A DNA stretch of 64,000 bases from Sphagnum magellanicum (Eukaryota; Streptophyta; Sphagnopsida; Sphagnales; Sphagnaceae): contig CM038920.1 in the NCBI GenBank assembly GCA_021904315.1, positions 5,642,001 to 5,706,000 of the forward strand, given 5' to 3'. A program made the position numbers and the translations under genes. Positions 24,802 to 36,000 of the stretch are shown here, piece after piece. The notes below the pieces were generated by a model. That model did no database searches, was not told where the DNA came from, and worked only from the letters and a program-made list of their open reading frames with translations. How positions within the stretch are numbered: the stretch's first letter is position 1; each line of letters starts with the position of its first letter.

Positions 24802-26713
24802 ATGGCGGAAAAAGGAGGAGACGAAGAAAGCTTATTGGCGAACTATGCGGTTCCTTCAAGGGCTTCCAGTAGTTACACTATAGAACCCGGCCGTGAAACG
24901 TTGGCTGGGAGTAGGAGTTCCTCTTCCGAATCCCTTGGCAGTCGCAGAGAGTCCACGAATTCCCTCTTCAGCAGGCGTCCATCCGGTAAAGTCTTCACAC
25001 AGTTTTATCCATACCTGTTTTTTTTTCTCTTGTTTTTATTTTTATTTATTTATTGGTTTTGGTTTCTGTTTCCTTCTTCTCATGGATCCTGTTGTTGTTA
25101 TTTATTATTTTATTAGTTTATTAATGAAATGTTTTATTATCATTTTTTACGGAAATCATGAAGGCAGAAGCAATCAGTGCGGATGCTCTCTCTCTCGTTG
25201 CTGAAATTCTAGTTCAAAATTGGTTTGATGACTTTCCACAATTGTGTTTGTGTTGGTGACATAGGGTTTGACGAAGGGTTTTGGGGTTTTTTCTTCTGGT
25301 GGCAGATTGGGGAAGCAGATATGGTATTGGGAATGCATTTGTGCAATTGGATGATGCTGGAATCTACCTCTCATCTCTGTCAATCACCATCCTGCTCTCA
25401 ACTCTTGCCACCATTGGCATCATTCTCTTTGCTCTTGTTGTCACATTTGCCATCTTGCTTGGTCAATGCCAGAAATCACTTCCTGGTCCTGGTGTCACAG
25501 TGCCAGATCCATGTGCAAGCTTTGCACTCAATGGCGAGCTTAACAACCTACAAGGCTGGACTCTTCCATCTGAATGCCAAGACTTTGTTGCCCGCTATGT
25601 GGATTCGGGGCAGTATTCCCTTGATTTTTCTCTTGCGGTTGATGCAGGAAGGCAGTATTTGAAGCCGATAGTGAATGAGGGAGATGGACTTGACATGATT
25701 GTGCTTGACATTGATGACACTTGTATTTCTCATGTCCCATACTACAGGGATCATCACTTTGGGTACAGAATTCTTTCCTATGCATGGAAAACTCATTCAT
25801 GAAGTTCGGGAGGTTAAAATCTTCTCTACCAATTTATAATCAATCACCCCAGTTTCTGCAATCTGATGACAGAGAAAAACCTCAAGGAACTTTTGTGATG
25901 TTCTATGTGGTTTTGCCTGATAGGCTATGCCATGTTTCTTTTGTGCGAGTGCAGAGCAGAACTGTTTAATGTGACCTCGTGGCACTCCTGGGTGATGAAG
26001 GCTAGTGCTCCACCATTAGAGCCAATGCTGAGCTTATACACTGAGTTGCAAGCTGATAATTGGAGCTTTGCTTTAATCACTGGGAGATCTGAAAATGAGC
26101 GTGATTTCACTGAGCAAAATTTACTGGCAGCAGGCTATGACGGCTGGGCAGCTCTCATTTTGAGGTCAGTTGCATCCCGTGAATTGCTCCTCTCTATTGT
26201 GGTTTTTACTCTTGTGACTCAGATGCAGATTCTAGTATTTACTCTTGGCATCAACTTTTTGTGTCACTGTCATCTCATACTCCAGAGTCCAGCGTGGCTG
26301 TATTACTGAAGTAGGGTTTTTCATAGGGAACCTGCAGGTAGTGGGTGTATGATGTTAAGCTTGGGATTGCTGATGTTCAGCCAGATGTCATCATCCTGGT
26401 TGCTCGAGGACTCTGGTGTCAGCTCTTAGCACTTTTTTTCATGAGAATCTAGATCTTCTACTATGCTTCTCCAAATCTGGGCCAAAAACCAGTCTTTTTA
26501 TGGGGGTGTTATATTCTTCTGTGTATCAAAATCAGGTCAGAGGAAAATGAGGGAGTGCCTGCAGTGGAGTACAAGACAAAAGAGAGACTGAAGTTGGAGG
26601 AAAAAGGTTTCCGCATATGGAGTGGGTTTGGAGATCAATGGAGTGACCTTACAGGCAGTGCCTCTGGAAGCCGTACCTTCAAGCTTCCAAATCCAATGTA
26701 CTACATCTACTGA
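24802..26713 (+). CDS. Membrane-anchored HAD-superfamily acid phosphatase (subfamily IIIB), 4 exons
   Basis: Exons 24802-24985, 25306-25762, 25955-26164 and 26536-26713 sum to 1029 nt (342 residues plus TGA). All junctions keep phase and are GT-AG. Residues 1-80 are Ser, Arg and Glu-rich, probably cytosolic. A hydrophobic segment at about 85-113 is the single membrane anchor. The catalytic core follows: HAD motif I DIDDT (196-200) after MIVL, motif II in FALITGRSENE, and the late block GFRIWSGFGDQWSDLTG. This matches plant class B/IIIB acid phosphatases related to vegetative storage proteins, which remove phosphate from small esters through an aspartyl-phosphate. Both nucleophile and acid Asp of DxD are present, so activity is likely. 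The substrate is unknown. The upstream intergenic repeat array ends only about 490 bp before the start codon. Confidence 0.9.
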
Positions 26714-28390
26714 ATCATCTACTTTCTCTGGGTTTTAGTATTTTGGCATTCTGCAGGTTGCATATCCTATTCTTGATAAACCTGTCTTTTTTGCTTGCCA
26801 AGGATCATCTTAACATATGGCAAGAATATTCATTGCTTTGGTGCCTATCCTGCTGCTATCCCGGATGTGCCTCTCACAAAAGGCAAGGTGCTGTTGATGA
26901 ATAAGTTGTTTCTTGCTATAATCTTACCATCTCCCACAGAGGATCAGATTTTCTGATCCGAATGTGACTCAGATTGAATGTGGCATCTCGATGCTTGTCA
27001 ATGCTGGGTGAATCTGCTGCAAGGAGATGACACTACTGAATATCAATGAACTTCCAGATAGCAATAATTCACACCAGTCTGAATCTGCAAAACCACACAC
27101 AAAACCAACACCAGCAACACTGACAAAATCAACAAGACTGGCTCACAAAATGAATGCTGCCATTTGTAGCAAGAGAGTTCTGGCCCTTGTGATGTTTGCA
27201 ACAGCAGATTCTCTACTGCAATAGGTATATATGCGTGGATGTTCTTTCATACTCTTGTTCCTATGTCAGCTTCTTCTCATTGTCTCTAAGTGTAGGTATA
27301 TCCCCAGGATTAGTTCCTGAGGCTAAGAGTGTGTGTTTTCTGGAGCTGGGATTTATGTACTTTGAAGGATCCTTTTTCTGTTACTACAGAGTGGAGTGAT
27401 TCTCCATCAGATCACAAGTATGAAGGGAGAAGAAGATCAGGGGGGGGAGGGGAGATCTCATGACAAAAACTGTGACAAAAAATGTACACTGGAAAGGGAT
27501 CAAAGCACCTGAATTAGGTCTTTGAGAATATGAGGCTCTCAACAAGATTAGCAACAAAACTCACACATTTTGAGCTTCATAAGGTGCAACACTCATCAGT
27601 GTTCTGGATAGTCTAGAAAAAGAAAACAGAGAGAGAGAGAAAAGAGGAGAGGGGTTGCTTGTTTTACTATACCAGACTTCGGAGATCTACCAAAAAGAAA
27701 CTGCAGAAACATGCTCAAAATCCACCATGACTTGCAAAAGGAGAAAAAACAATGAAACATATGTTTTGTGTTTCACAAGGAAATTTCTCTGTGGCAAGAA
27801 ACAACCCATTCCCAACAAGATTCAAAGGCGGGAGAGTGCTGCTAAAATAGCTAGCACCCCAAAAGCTTGTGCCTCTGTAAGCTGAAAAGAAGTGCTGAGA
27901 AATGTTTTGAGCTTCCGGAATATCTCACGTCTCTTCAACCTCAAAACTTGCAGGCAAGCCCCTCACTGTCAGGAATTTTGTCACAAGAACATCATCACGT
28001 CTCTAGACAGAATTGCACTGTTTCGAGAGCAGATTTGTTTCTGGTTTTTATACATTCAGAAGTTGTCAAAAATGATTATTTTGGGTGCTTCTCAATCCCA
28101 AGTGAGGATCTTTCTGAAGCCCAATACTGCAAAGACCATATTGTTAAAGTTCTGTGTTATGTTTCTTGCTTTTTTTCAACCTCTTTTCTAGTTCCATTTT
28201 TCTCTTTTTCTGTTCCTCTTTCTTCTTGGGTTTCCTTGTTCTTCTCAACTTCTGTTAGGTTTTGATGAGCTAGCCAGCATCACAGAGTTGTCTTATTGTT
28301 GCGAAAAACAGGACAAGAAACTCAGAATTCAGTATCATAGTTAATATATGATACCTAATATGCCTTCATTAGATGTGGTTCTTGTACAAT
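26714..28390. other. 3' flank of the phosphatase gene; possible eroded exons of the DUF760-like locus
   Basis: 26714 to about 27000 probably holds the phosphatase 3'UTR. A stretch at 28060-28148 translates as VVKNDYFGCFSIPSEDLSEA and then QYCKDHIVK between AG and GT. It could be an upstream exon of the DUF760-like locus, but its end phase does not fit the next exon, so I leave it unassigned. Confidence 0.35.
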
Positions 28391-28394
28391 TGCA

Positions 28395-28830
28395 GGAGTT
28401 TTGACAACAAATGCAGGAGAGGATGCATTAGAGGCCATGAACACGTTTATTCAGCGTCTACTTGGTGTTGCAGATCCAGCCTAGCTAAAGGTTTTCTCTT
28501 TGATTTTTTTTTGCTTATGTAGCAAGTAGAATACACAACACTGAAAGCCAGTCAGTCACCCGTGATTGCAGATTCGACTCAATTGAAGCCTAATTTATCG
28601 GCACACCATTCTGTTGAACTTCACAGTGATGGAAGTTGGTGGTCTGCAGAGGGCAGCGATGGAGACAACAGCAGCAGAATTGGCAAAGCTTTTGTATTGG
28701 CTCATGGTGGTGGGTTACAGCATCCACTGCACTGAAGTCCGTTATGACAATGGAACGTATGCTCGGCATGCCTCCAAAACTGGCCGAGTTACTTCCTGGT
28801 GAAGATATTCAACCATCTTTCCAGAGCTAC
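28395..28830 (+). pseudogene. DUF760-like gene remnant with a stop codon and a one-base insertion
   Basis: The exon from about 28396 reads AGEDALEAMNTFIQRLLGVA then DPA, TAG, LK before a GT. The exon from about 28651 reads METTAAELAKLLYWLMVVGY then SIHCTEVRYD, and then continues only one base out of frame as MERMLGMPPKLAELLPGEDI. The pattern (ELAKLLYWLMVVGY...E.R...ER) matches my memory of the DUF760 family of plastid proteins of unknown function. The stop is consistent with CAG to TAG, and the frame break with an added A in GACAATGG (about 28745-28752). Upstream exons were not securely found. Two independent lesions in the most conserved part argue for a pseudogene, or less likely two sequence errors. 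Confidence 0.6.
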
Positions 28831-28930
28831 AGAGATGTTAAGACACCCATCTCCTTATTGATGGTTTGGACTATGCATCAAACCAAACCAAATTTTGTTG
28901 TCTTGTTCTTGAGCTCCATGGATTATTGAA

Positions 28931-29204
28931 GCTAAGCTCAATGCTATTCTTGATCACAAAGTTTTGAAGCTAATAATCTAGCTAGCTTCTTAATTTTATT
29001 GATCTTGATTTGAAGCTCAGATGGAGGCTGGTCTTGACTCTTGAGCTGAAAATGTTTTGCAAGTCTTTTGTGCAGAGTTCTTTAAGCCAACATTTATTAT
29101 GCTCATGGGTTGTTCATAAACAGCATTGTTCATGATGTAAGGCTGTTTTGAGCTCCAATGCTATATATATGGATATGTTCAGTTAAGACACTGGAGTTAT
29201 ATGG
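28931..29204. other. Flank of the DUF760-like remnant, nothing recognised
   Basis: Moderately AT-rich DNA without a conserved frame. Words around GAAGCTAATAATCTAGCTAG and TTGAGCTxxAATG recur loosely. It may include former 3'UTR sequence. Confidence 0.35.
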
Positions 29205-29402
29205 AAAGTCACCTTCTCTTTCACCCCCTACCTATCCCCTCTTTCAGTGGTATCCGCAAAGTAAGGAAATTTTTATTAAATCTCAGGTTGAAATGGTGCA
29301 TAAGGTTTGAGAGTAATTATAGCAGTTGTACAGGTAGGAGCAGCGAAAATATATGTAGCAGCAGTGGTGGAGGCGCTAAGGAAAAAGTAAAGACAGGATG
29401 AA
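29205..29402 (+). repeat. Dispersed SINE-like repeat, copy 2
   Basis: Runs from a pyrimidine-rich start (CTTTCACCCCCTACCTATCC) through AGTGGTATCCGCAAAGT, GTGCATAAGGTTTGAGAG, TGTACAGGTAGGAGCAGCG and ATATGTAGCAGCAGTGGTGG to GACAGGATGAAACTC. Copy 3 at 31945-32205 shares all of these blocks in order. GGTTTGAGAG (GGTTCGAGAG in copy 3) resembles a tRNA-type B box, as in SINEs, but the family is not one I can name. Confidence 0.65.
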
Positions 29403-31280
29403 ACTCAGTTTACCACCAGAATGGGTGGAAAAACTAGTTTGGGTCTCAGTTAGTTCATTTTGTTCATTCCCAGTTATGCATTTGATGCCCTATTATGCTG
29501 AAACTGACTGTTCTTCTTGCCCCTTAATCGCCTGACTTTACAGATAACTTTATTGGATCTTAAGCTTTGTAAAGTTCCTCTTATTTGTGAGGTGGGTTGA
29601 TAAAGTCATTAAGGTTTATCTCAGCCATTGATTCTACATATTGTTTGTTTGATCTCATTCATTCACCTCTTTCTTTATGCTCAGTAAGGCCCTTGGATGA
29701 TGGCACTACCATAATACTATAATGAGGTCCACACATGGCTATACCCTTGTGTGGGGCACTTTACTCTAGTATTGCCCTCACCCTAAACATAACTCACAAG
29801 TGTGAAAGACCATGTCCATTCCTCCCTTCCACAAGCTAATCCTTATACCTTTTTGTTGAACAAGTGTCAAATGATGTGATCAGTTGTAACCTACTCACGC
29901 CTCTCGCACTACCTAGGTAACCTAGGTGTGTAGGTATCTATCACTTGTAAGTTGGTAGGGGAACGTAAGTGGTTCCTATGTAGTTAGGCAATTTGGACTC
30001 ATTGCTTCAAATGAGTCCAAATTTGTATGAACCAATTTGGACTCATTTGAAGCAAATTGAAGCCTTGAGATGGACCTTGCCTTGGACCCTAGCTTGCATC
30101 TTGATTCTTCAAATCATGAGGTCTCCTCTTTAGCCTTTTTTTTTTTTTTTTGGGATTCAAACCAATAGATTTTCCATCCAAAATGGTGCCTTTTGTAAAT
30201 TTAGCCTTGTTTTGCCACTTTTTGGTCTTAAACCCTCATCTAAAGGCCATGGGGTCCAATTAGTGGCTCATTGGATCCTGGACATTGGATCCTCATGTGA
30301 AGTGGCTCTTAGAAGCCTAAGAAGACACTTGGGTGGCTACTAGGTAGGTAGATACATGTGGATGGTTAGTTACATACCTAACCATAGGGTTAGCTATGGG
30401 ACATGGATATAACTAAAAAAGTGTTGAAGGTCCACACATCATCCATCTTACTTACCACAACAAAATATGGTATTGCTCACAACAAGCAATGTCACAACAA
30501 AATAGAAGGACTTTGAAAGTTAAAACTAACCAAACTTTTCAATCTTGGTCCAATCTGGCTGGTTGGATGTTGGGTTAAGGAAAGGAAGAAAGAAAAGCAA
30601 GAAAAGAGATGTGAACAAACCCAACAGGATTGGTATGCTGACTCAGCAGCTGAGTAGGCTCCACATAAGATAATTGCCATTATGCATAGCAATAGCTGGA
30701 TCAAGAAGACATTAGTGCTCTATAGAAATGCTCTTTATGGATGGCCCTCTTTTTTTTAATTTTTAAAATAATTAAAAATTTATTTATTTATACAAAAAAC
30801 CCATCATGGATTTGTTTGTCTTAATTCGGATTTTATTGCCCATGATTTCCATTTTTTTTGGATTCATTTTTTTCCCCACCTTTTCTTCTTCCCCCCATTG
30901 GAAAGCCCTCAATGAGTAAGGGTGCACCAAGGTGGTTTAGTAATGTTTTAGACAAATAACGCAAGATTTATTGCATATTGAACAAAATTTTTCAATGAAA
31001 ATAAAATAAAATAAAATAAAATATTAAAAAAAAGAGAAATTTGGGGTGCACATTTGGTGTTCTTGAAAAAGCTCTTGATAAGTAGGATATAATGGAAATG
31101 ATTTCATAATTTTAAAACCTAAGGTGACAAAAGATATTAAATTTTGAGTAAAATTTTTCTACTGAAAATTCAAGAATAATTTAAAATTCAATTTAAAACA
31201 GGGAAAATTTTGGAATTTTTTTGTTTTCATAGTGTAAAGTTTGACTAATGTTTCAAATTAAAGAAAAATTCACCAAGTTT
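29403..31280. other. AT-rich intergenic DNA with a hairpin, no gene seen
   Basis: No conserved frame. A perfect 13-bp stem with a 6-base loop occurs at 29991-30022 (ATTTGGACTCATT ... AATGAGTCCAAAT), and a further direct copy of TTTGGACTCATTTGAAGCAA follows at about 30036. T- and A-tracts are frequent. Confidence 0.5.
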
Positions 31281-31288
31281 TTGATATG

Positions 31289-31320
<32 letters not shown>
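31289..31320 (+). repeat. Poly-A tract of about 32 bases
   Basis: Uninterrupted A run followed by CACGGGTTC. It could be the tail of an old retroposed sequence or a simple repeat. No coding remnant is seen upstream. Confidence 0.85.
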
Positions 31321-31321
<1 letters not shown>

Positions 31322-31904
31322 ACGGGTTCTAAGTGCTTTTATGAAGATATGATGAAGATTGCCATACATACTTGTTGCTAGGTGTGTAGCTTAGCCGACA
31401 TCACATGAAAAATCCATGGAACCCTAATAATGTACACAAGTTGACATTTTGGGCGAGTTGCGGACCCACCCTAAATCTCATATCACTCACACACACACAC
31501 ACATGCATGCATGCGTATGTTGCATATATTCGTCGGTGGCATACATCCAAATGGCTTTTTGTAAAAACCCTTTGTTCTTTGTTGGTTGTTGCGTGCTCTT
31601 TTCACTTCCGCAAGGAAAAAAAACGTGTGTGGCCATTAGCAATGATCGAGCTGTGTTCCGAAAAAAAAAATCCCTTTGGTGGGTGGCGTGACGCATTACT
31701 TTTAGTTGGCCCAAAAAAAAACCGACCGACTATTCTAAATTCTTAGTGTGGTCGGACGGAACTCTCCTACTTCCATGCATGTTTCATGCTCTTCTTTACC
31801 AAAAGGAGAGAGACGGTAGGTAATACATACTACACATACCACGAGTATCATCCGTGTATAGGTCATGTGATAAGTTCGGGTTTTTTGCACCCCCTTTGGC
31901 TCCC

Positions 31905-31934
31905 GACAAAATTCATATATATATATATATATAT
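31905..31934. repeat. TA microsatellite
   Basis: Near-perfect AT/TA run immediately upstream of the third copy of the dispersed SINE-like repeat, perhaps marking its insertion target. Confidence 0.8.
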
Positions 31935-31944
31935 ATTCACCCTT

Positions 31945-32205
31945 GTCTTTGGGCCTCCTTTCAACCCCTAACTCCTTCCTTTTTTTTAAAGTGGTGTCCG
32001 TAAAGTTAGTGAATTTTATTTTTTTAAAAAAAAACTTGAAACCCTAAAACCCTGAAACTCAGCATTTAATGCACAAGGTTCGAGAGGAATTATAGAACCT
32101 GTACAGGTAGGAGCAGTGAAATTATATGTAGCAGCAGTGGAGGCGCTCAGGAAACCCCAAAAAAGAAAAAAAAGCAAAAAAAATGAAAGTCAGGGTGAAA
32201 CTGAA
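31945..32205 (+). repeat. Dispersed SINE-like repeat, copy 3
   Basis: Contains CCTCCTTTCAACCCCTAACT, AAGTGGTGTCCGTAAAGTTA, AATGCACAAGGTTCGAGAGG, TGTACAGGTAGGAGCAGTG, TATATGTAGCAGCAGTGGAG, GCGCTCAGGAAA and GTCAGGGTGAAACTG, matching copy 2 block for block. An A-rich tract interrupts the middle and another lies near the 3' end. Confidence 0.65.
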
Positions 32206-32339
32206 AAAAACTATAAAAAATTGAATACTAGTGTTTTTTTTTTTTTTTTTTGGGACCCCTGGAACCGGCCCATTTCGTGGTGGAATTGACCATCAAAGTG
32301 ATCTAATTCAGAATAGAATGGGCAGTTCATTCTGCGCTG

Positions 32340-32671
32340 GAATTGTTACCCCGTTCCCCTTTTCCAACTGCCCAGGCTTCCTGTGTTCCTGAAAGCCAGA
32401 AGACGTATTCTACGGTGGAATTGTCGTCTTCTCAACCGCCGAGGCCTTCTTCTCATCCGGACTCGCTCGCTCGGTCGCGCACCGAAGGCGAAGAAGAAGA
32501 AGAAGAAGAAGAAGAAGAAGCGGAAGAAGAAGAGATTTACACCTTGAAGAGGATTTGGAAGTCTTGGCAATTTTCCAGGAACACAGGTAGAATTGCGAAG
32601 TGTTGGCAAATTTTCCTTCGTTGCTCTGATTATCCGGAAGACCCATTTGCTCTTCTCCAGTAAAGCTTTTC

Positions 32672-32705
<34 letters not shown>

Positions 32706-33066
32706 CCTTTTGTCTCTTGCAATCTCAGCTCTTTCTCGGAATCAACTAATTTTTCTTTCTCTCTCTTGTTTTTGGTTGATGGGTTTTTATTTGTTTATTT
32801 CTTGATTTTTCCCTTTCTGTTTTCCACTCTCTCTCTTTGTGGGTTGAGTGGTTTTTTGCCTGTCCAAATGGTGTCTGGATGGATTCGAATTCTGTAAATG
32901 TAATAGTTGTTTTTCCTTTCCCTTTTCCATTGATCAAGCTTTTGGGAAGAAATTTTTTCTGTGGGTTTTTCTGAAGAGCCATGATACTGAACTGTGGTCA
33001 TCTGTGCATGTTTGTGTTTTCCAGGGATTTGGAGCATCTGGCAAGGAAAGGGGTTGAGGAATTACG
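32340..33066 (+). promoter_or_regulatory. Probable 5' leader region of the LKR/SDH gene
   Basis: Contains a GAA run (about 32486-32530), its near-complement as a TTC run (about 32672-32708) and many CT tracts. These two runs could pair in RNA if transcribed together. A plausible splice acceptor (TTTTCCAG at about 33017-33024) precedes the last leader stretch before the ATG at 33067, suggesting a 5'UTR intron. Confidence 0.4.
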
Positions 33067-36000
33067 ATGGCTAGGGAAGAAGGATCCACATCAAAGAGAG
33101 GCAATGGAATTGTGGGTGTGCTCAGGGAAGTTCATAACAAATGGGAGCGTCGTGCACCTGTGACCCCAGCACATTGTGCACGGCTGCTGAATGCTGAACA
33201 TGGAGTGAAAAGGATCCTTGTGCAGCCGTGTACGAAGCGCATCTTTCCTGATGCTCAGTATGAAGAAGTTGGGTGTGAAATCACTCCTGATTTATCTGAT
33301 TGTGGTCTCCTCCTTGGCATCAAAAGACCTGAGGTTAGTCAACAATCTCTTTCCCTTCCTTCTTTGCTTGAATTTTCCGGTTTTTCTTTCTCTTTGCAAA
33401 ACGAAACACCAGCTTGAAGGTTCCCTGATGGGTCAATTCCCAACAATTGGGCACCAATCATGCATTTTTCTTCTCAAAGGACTGGCCAGCATGTGCAACC
33501 CAGAATTGGGCACTGATCATGTTTCTTCTCAAAGGTCTGATCACCATTCACAACCAACAATTGGGCATCAATCATGTTTCTTTCTCAAAGGACCAACCCA
33601 CCATGCACAACAGACAATTGGGCACCCAGCAATCATGTTTCTTTTTCAAAGGACCAACCACGATTTGTAGACATCATGACGATGACATGATTTCTGGTGT
33701 TTGTTGTGACCACAGTAGCAAATTTTGTTGCACAGTCAGGATTTGTGAAGAAATCATCAGGTCTTTTTTGTTGTGCAAACAGGAATTGTTGCCAGAGCGA
33801 TCCTATGCTTTCTTCTCGCACACTCATAAGCTCCAGCCTGAGAACATGTCTGTACTTGACCAGGTAGGTACACTCTCACCAAGCCCAGTAAACATTTGAG
33901 ATGACAACTTGAGCTTTGCAATTTGTGAGCTGAAGAAGTGGGTCTAGAAAAATCTCTTTGTGCCAAAGAAGAAATTGTGGCTAGAACTCACTTCTTCTTC
34001 TTCTGTTGAAGCAAGAGTAGACTAAAGATCCAAGACCACAGATCACATCTAATGGGCGAGCCCAGTTCTTGAGAAAATCATCATTTCTTGGCAGGTTCTT
34101 GAGAAGAGGATTTCTTTGTATGATTATGAGCTCATTTTGGGTGAGCACGGCGAAAGACTAGTAGCATTTGGACAGTATGCAGGACTTGCTGGGATGATTG
34201 ACCTTCTTCGAGGATTGGGTGAACGTAAGAATTAGTGTCATTCTTTTTGAGCTCTTTTATATATCTCTTCTCTTCTGAGTTTTTTTGTGCATGCCCTTGC
34301 TGTGTTGCATGGTGCTTCCTGTGTGATAACTGAAACCCTGCTGCTTGGTGTGGCATGTGTCATAAAATGCTTGCATACTAGATAGTTAGTGATTTGATTG
34401 GTCTCTGAGTATTGGGTCATTTTTGTTTTGTTTGTTTCTGAGCCAGGGTTTTTAAGCCAGGGGTTTTCAACACCTTTTTTGTCACTCGGGTCTTCATATA
34501 TGTACACAAGCTTGAAAGAAGCCAAGCAAGCGGTGCTGGCAGTGGGCGAGGAGATCAAGAATGCAGGCCTTCCTCTTGGCATATGTCCTCTCATTTTTGT
34601 CTTCACTGGCACAGGGAATGGTAAGAGATATATGCAAAACACTGGCAAGCATGCTCCTTGAAAAGTATTGAGATTTTGTGGGTACTGGGAATGAATTATG
34701 TTCAAGCAGTCTCTCTCTCAGAATAATATATCTGTCTATTCAAGTGTCATCTTCTGTTTTGATTTTAGGAGTCATGTTGATCATTTCTGATTTTTGTGAC
34801 AGTAATTTTAGAGAGTGCATTACGTGATTTACTTTGCAGTGTCACAGGGTGCACAGGAGATGTTCCGGTTGTTGCCTCACATGTTTGTGGAACCATCTGA
34901 ACTTCAAAGCCTTTTCGTTCCAGGTGCATCTATGTCTCAAGTGAGTAAGCTCACTTGTGCCTACAAACACATGTCAAAAAAAAATCCTCTGTCAACAAAA
35001 TCATAGTCTGTCAGCTTGAGAAGCTTGAGATTCATGAGACCTGTAAGCAAAGCACAAAAGTGGGAGATTCTGTTGTTGTGTAATATACCCAGTCATGGCT
35101 GTCTATTGAATATTCCATGACTCATCACAACCCACAACATGACAGAAATTTACCCAAAAACAAAAAAAAAACATGGTTTGGGTGTTTCATTTCTCACATA
35201 CATGTGGGAGATTTTGTTACCTACATTGCAGTTGACATTGTCAGAAGTTGTTCTGTTTTCTACAAGAGTGCAATCTCTCTAAGTTTTGGGTTCTCGGTTT
35301 TGGGGTGAAATTTTCAAAGACATCAGACTTACAGCAAAGAGCAAGAGGAGCAAGGGTGGGGAAATCACAATTTCAAGTGTACGGTACTGTTGTTTTGTCT
35401 CAACACATGGTTGAGCCCATTGATTCATTGAAGCAGTTTGATAAGGTGCACTCCTTTGTGCTCTCCTTTGGTAGTATTCAGATTGTTTATATAATAAATG
35501 TGATAGGTTTGCATAATATCCTTTTTGTTTAACTCTGTGCCTTGTCCATGCATTCTGCCAAAGATGAGAATTTGCACACCTTTTTGGTGCTGTTGCTGTG
35601 AGTGTGCAGGCTGATTACTATGCGCATCCAGACCAATATCGGTCTGTATTTGCTAAAACTATTGCCCCTTATGCTTCTGTTATTGGTAAGTCCTAAAGTT
35701 TGCTGTTTCTTTACATCAGCAGAGTCTTTGTGCAATAGTGAAAAATGAGCTCAAAATGGGTCTATGTACAGATCCAAGAATGATGATGATAATCTTTGGT
35801 CTTTTCTTTGATTGGGTCTTGTCGTTGTGAGCTGGGTCTCTATCTATGTAATGGCAGCAGCATGTATGACCAACCCTTTTTTCAGTTTGTGGACTTGTTG
35901 TTGTGGGTACAGTGAATTGTATGTACTGGGAGAGAAGGTTTCCACGTCTGTTGACGAATGATGAGCTACGAGAGCTGCACAGCAAGAAAATGTGCCGTCT

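Noticed and set aside
31289..31320. Processed pseudogene tail at the poly-A tract
   Set aside because: No upstream coding remnant and no target-site duplication recognised.
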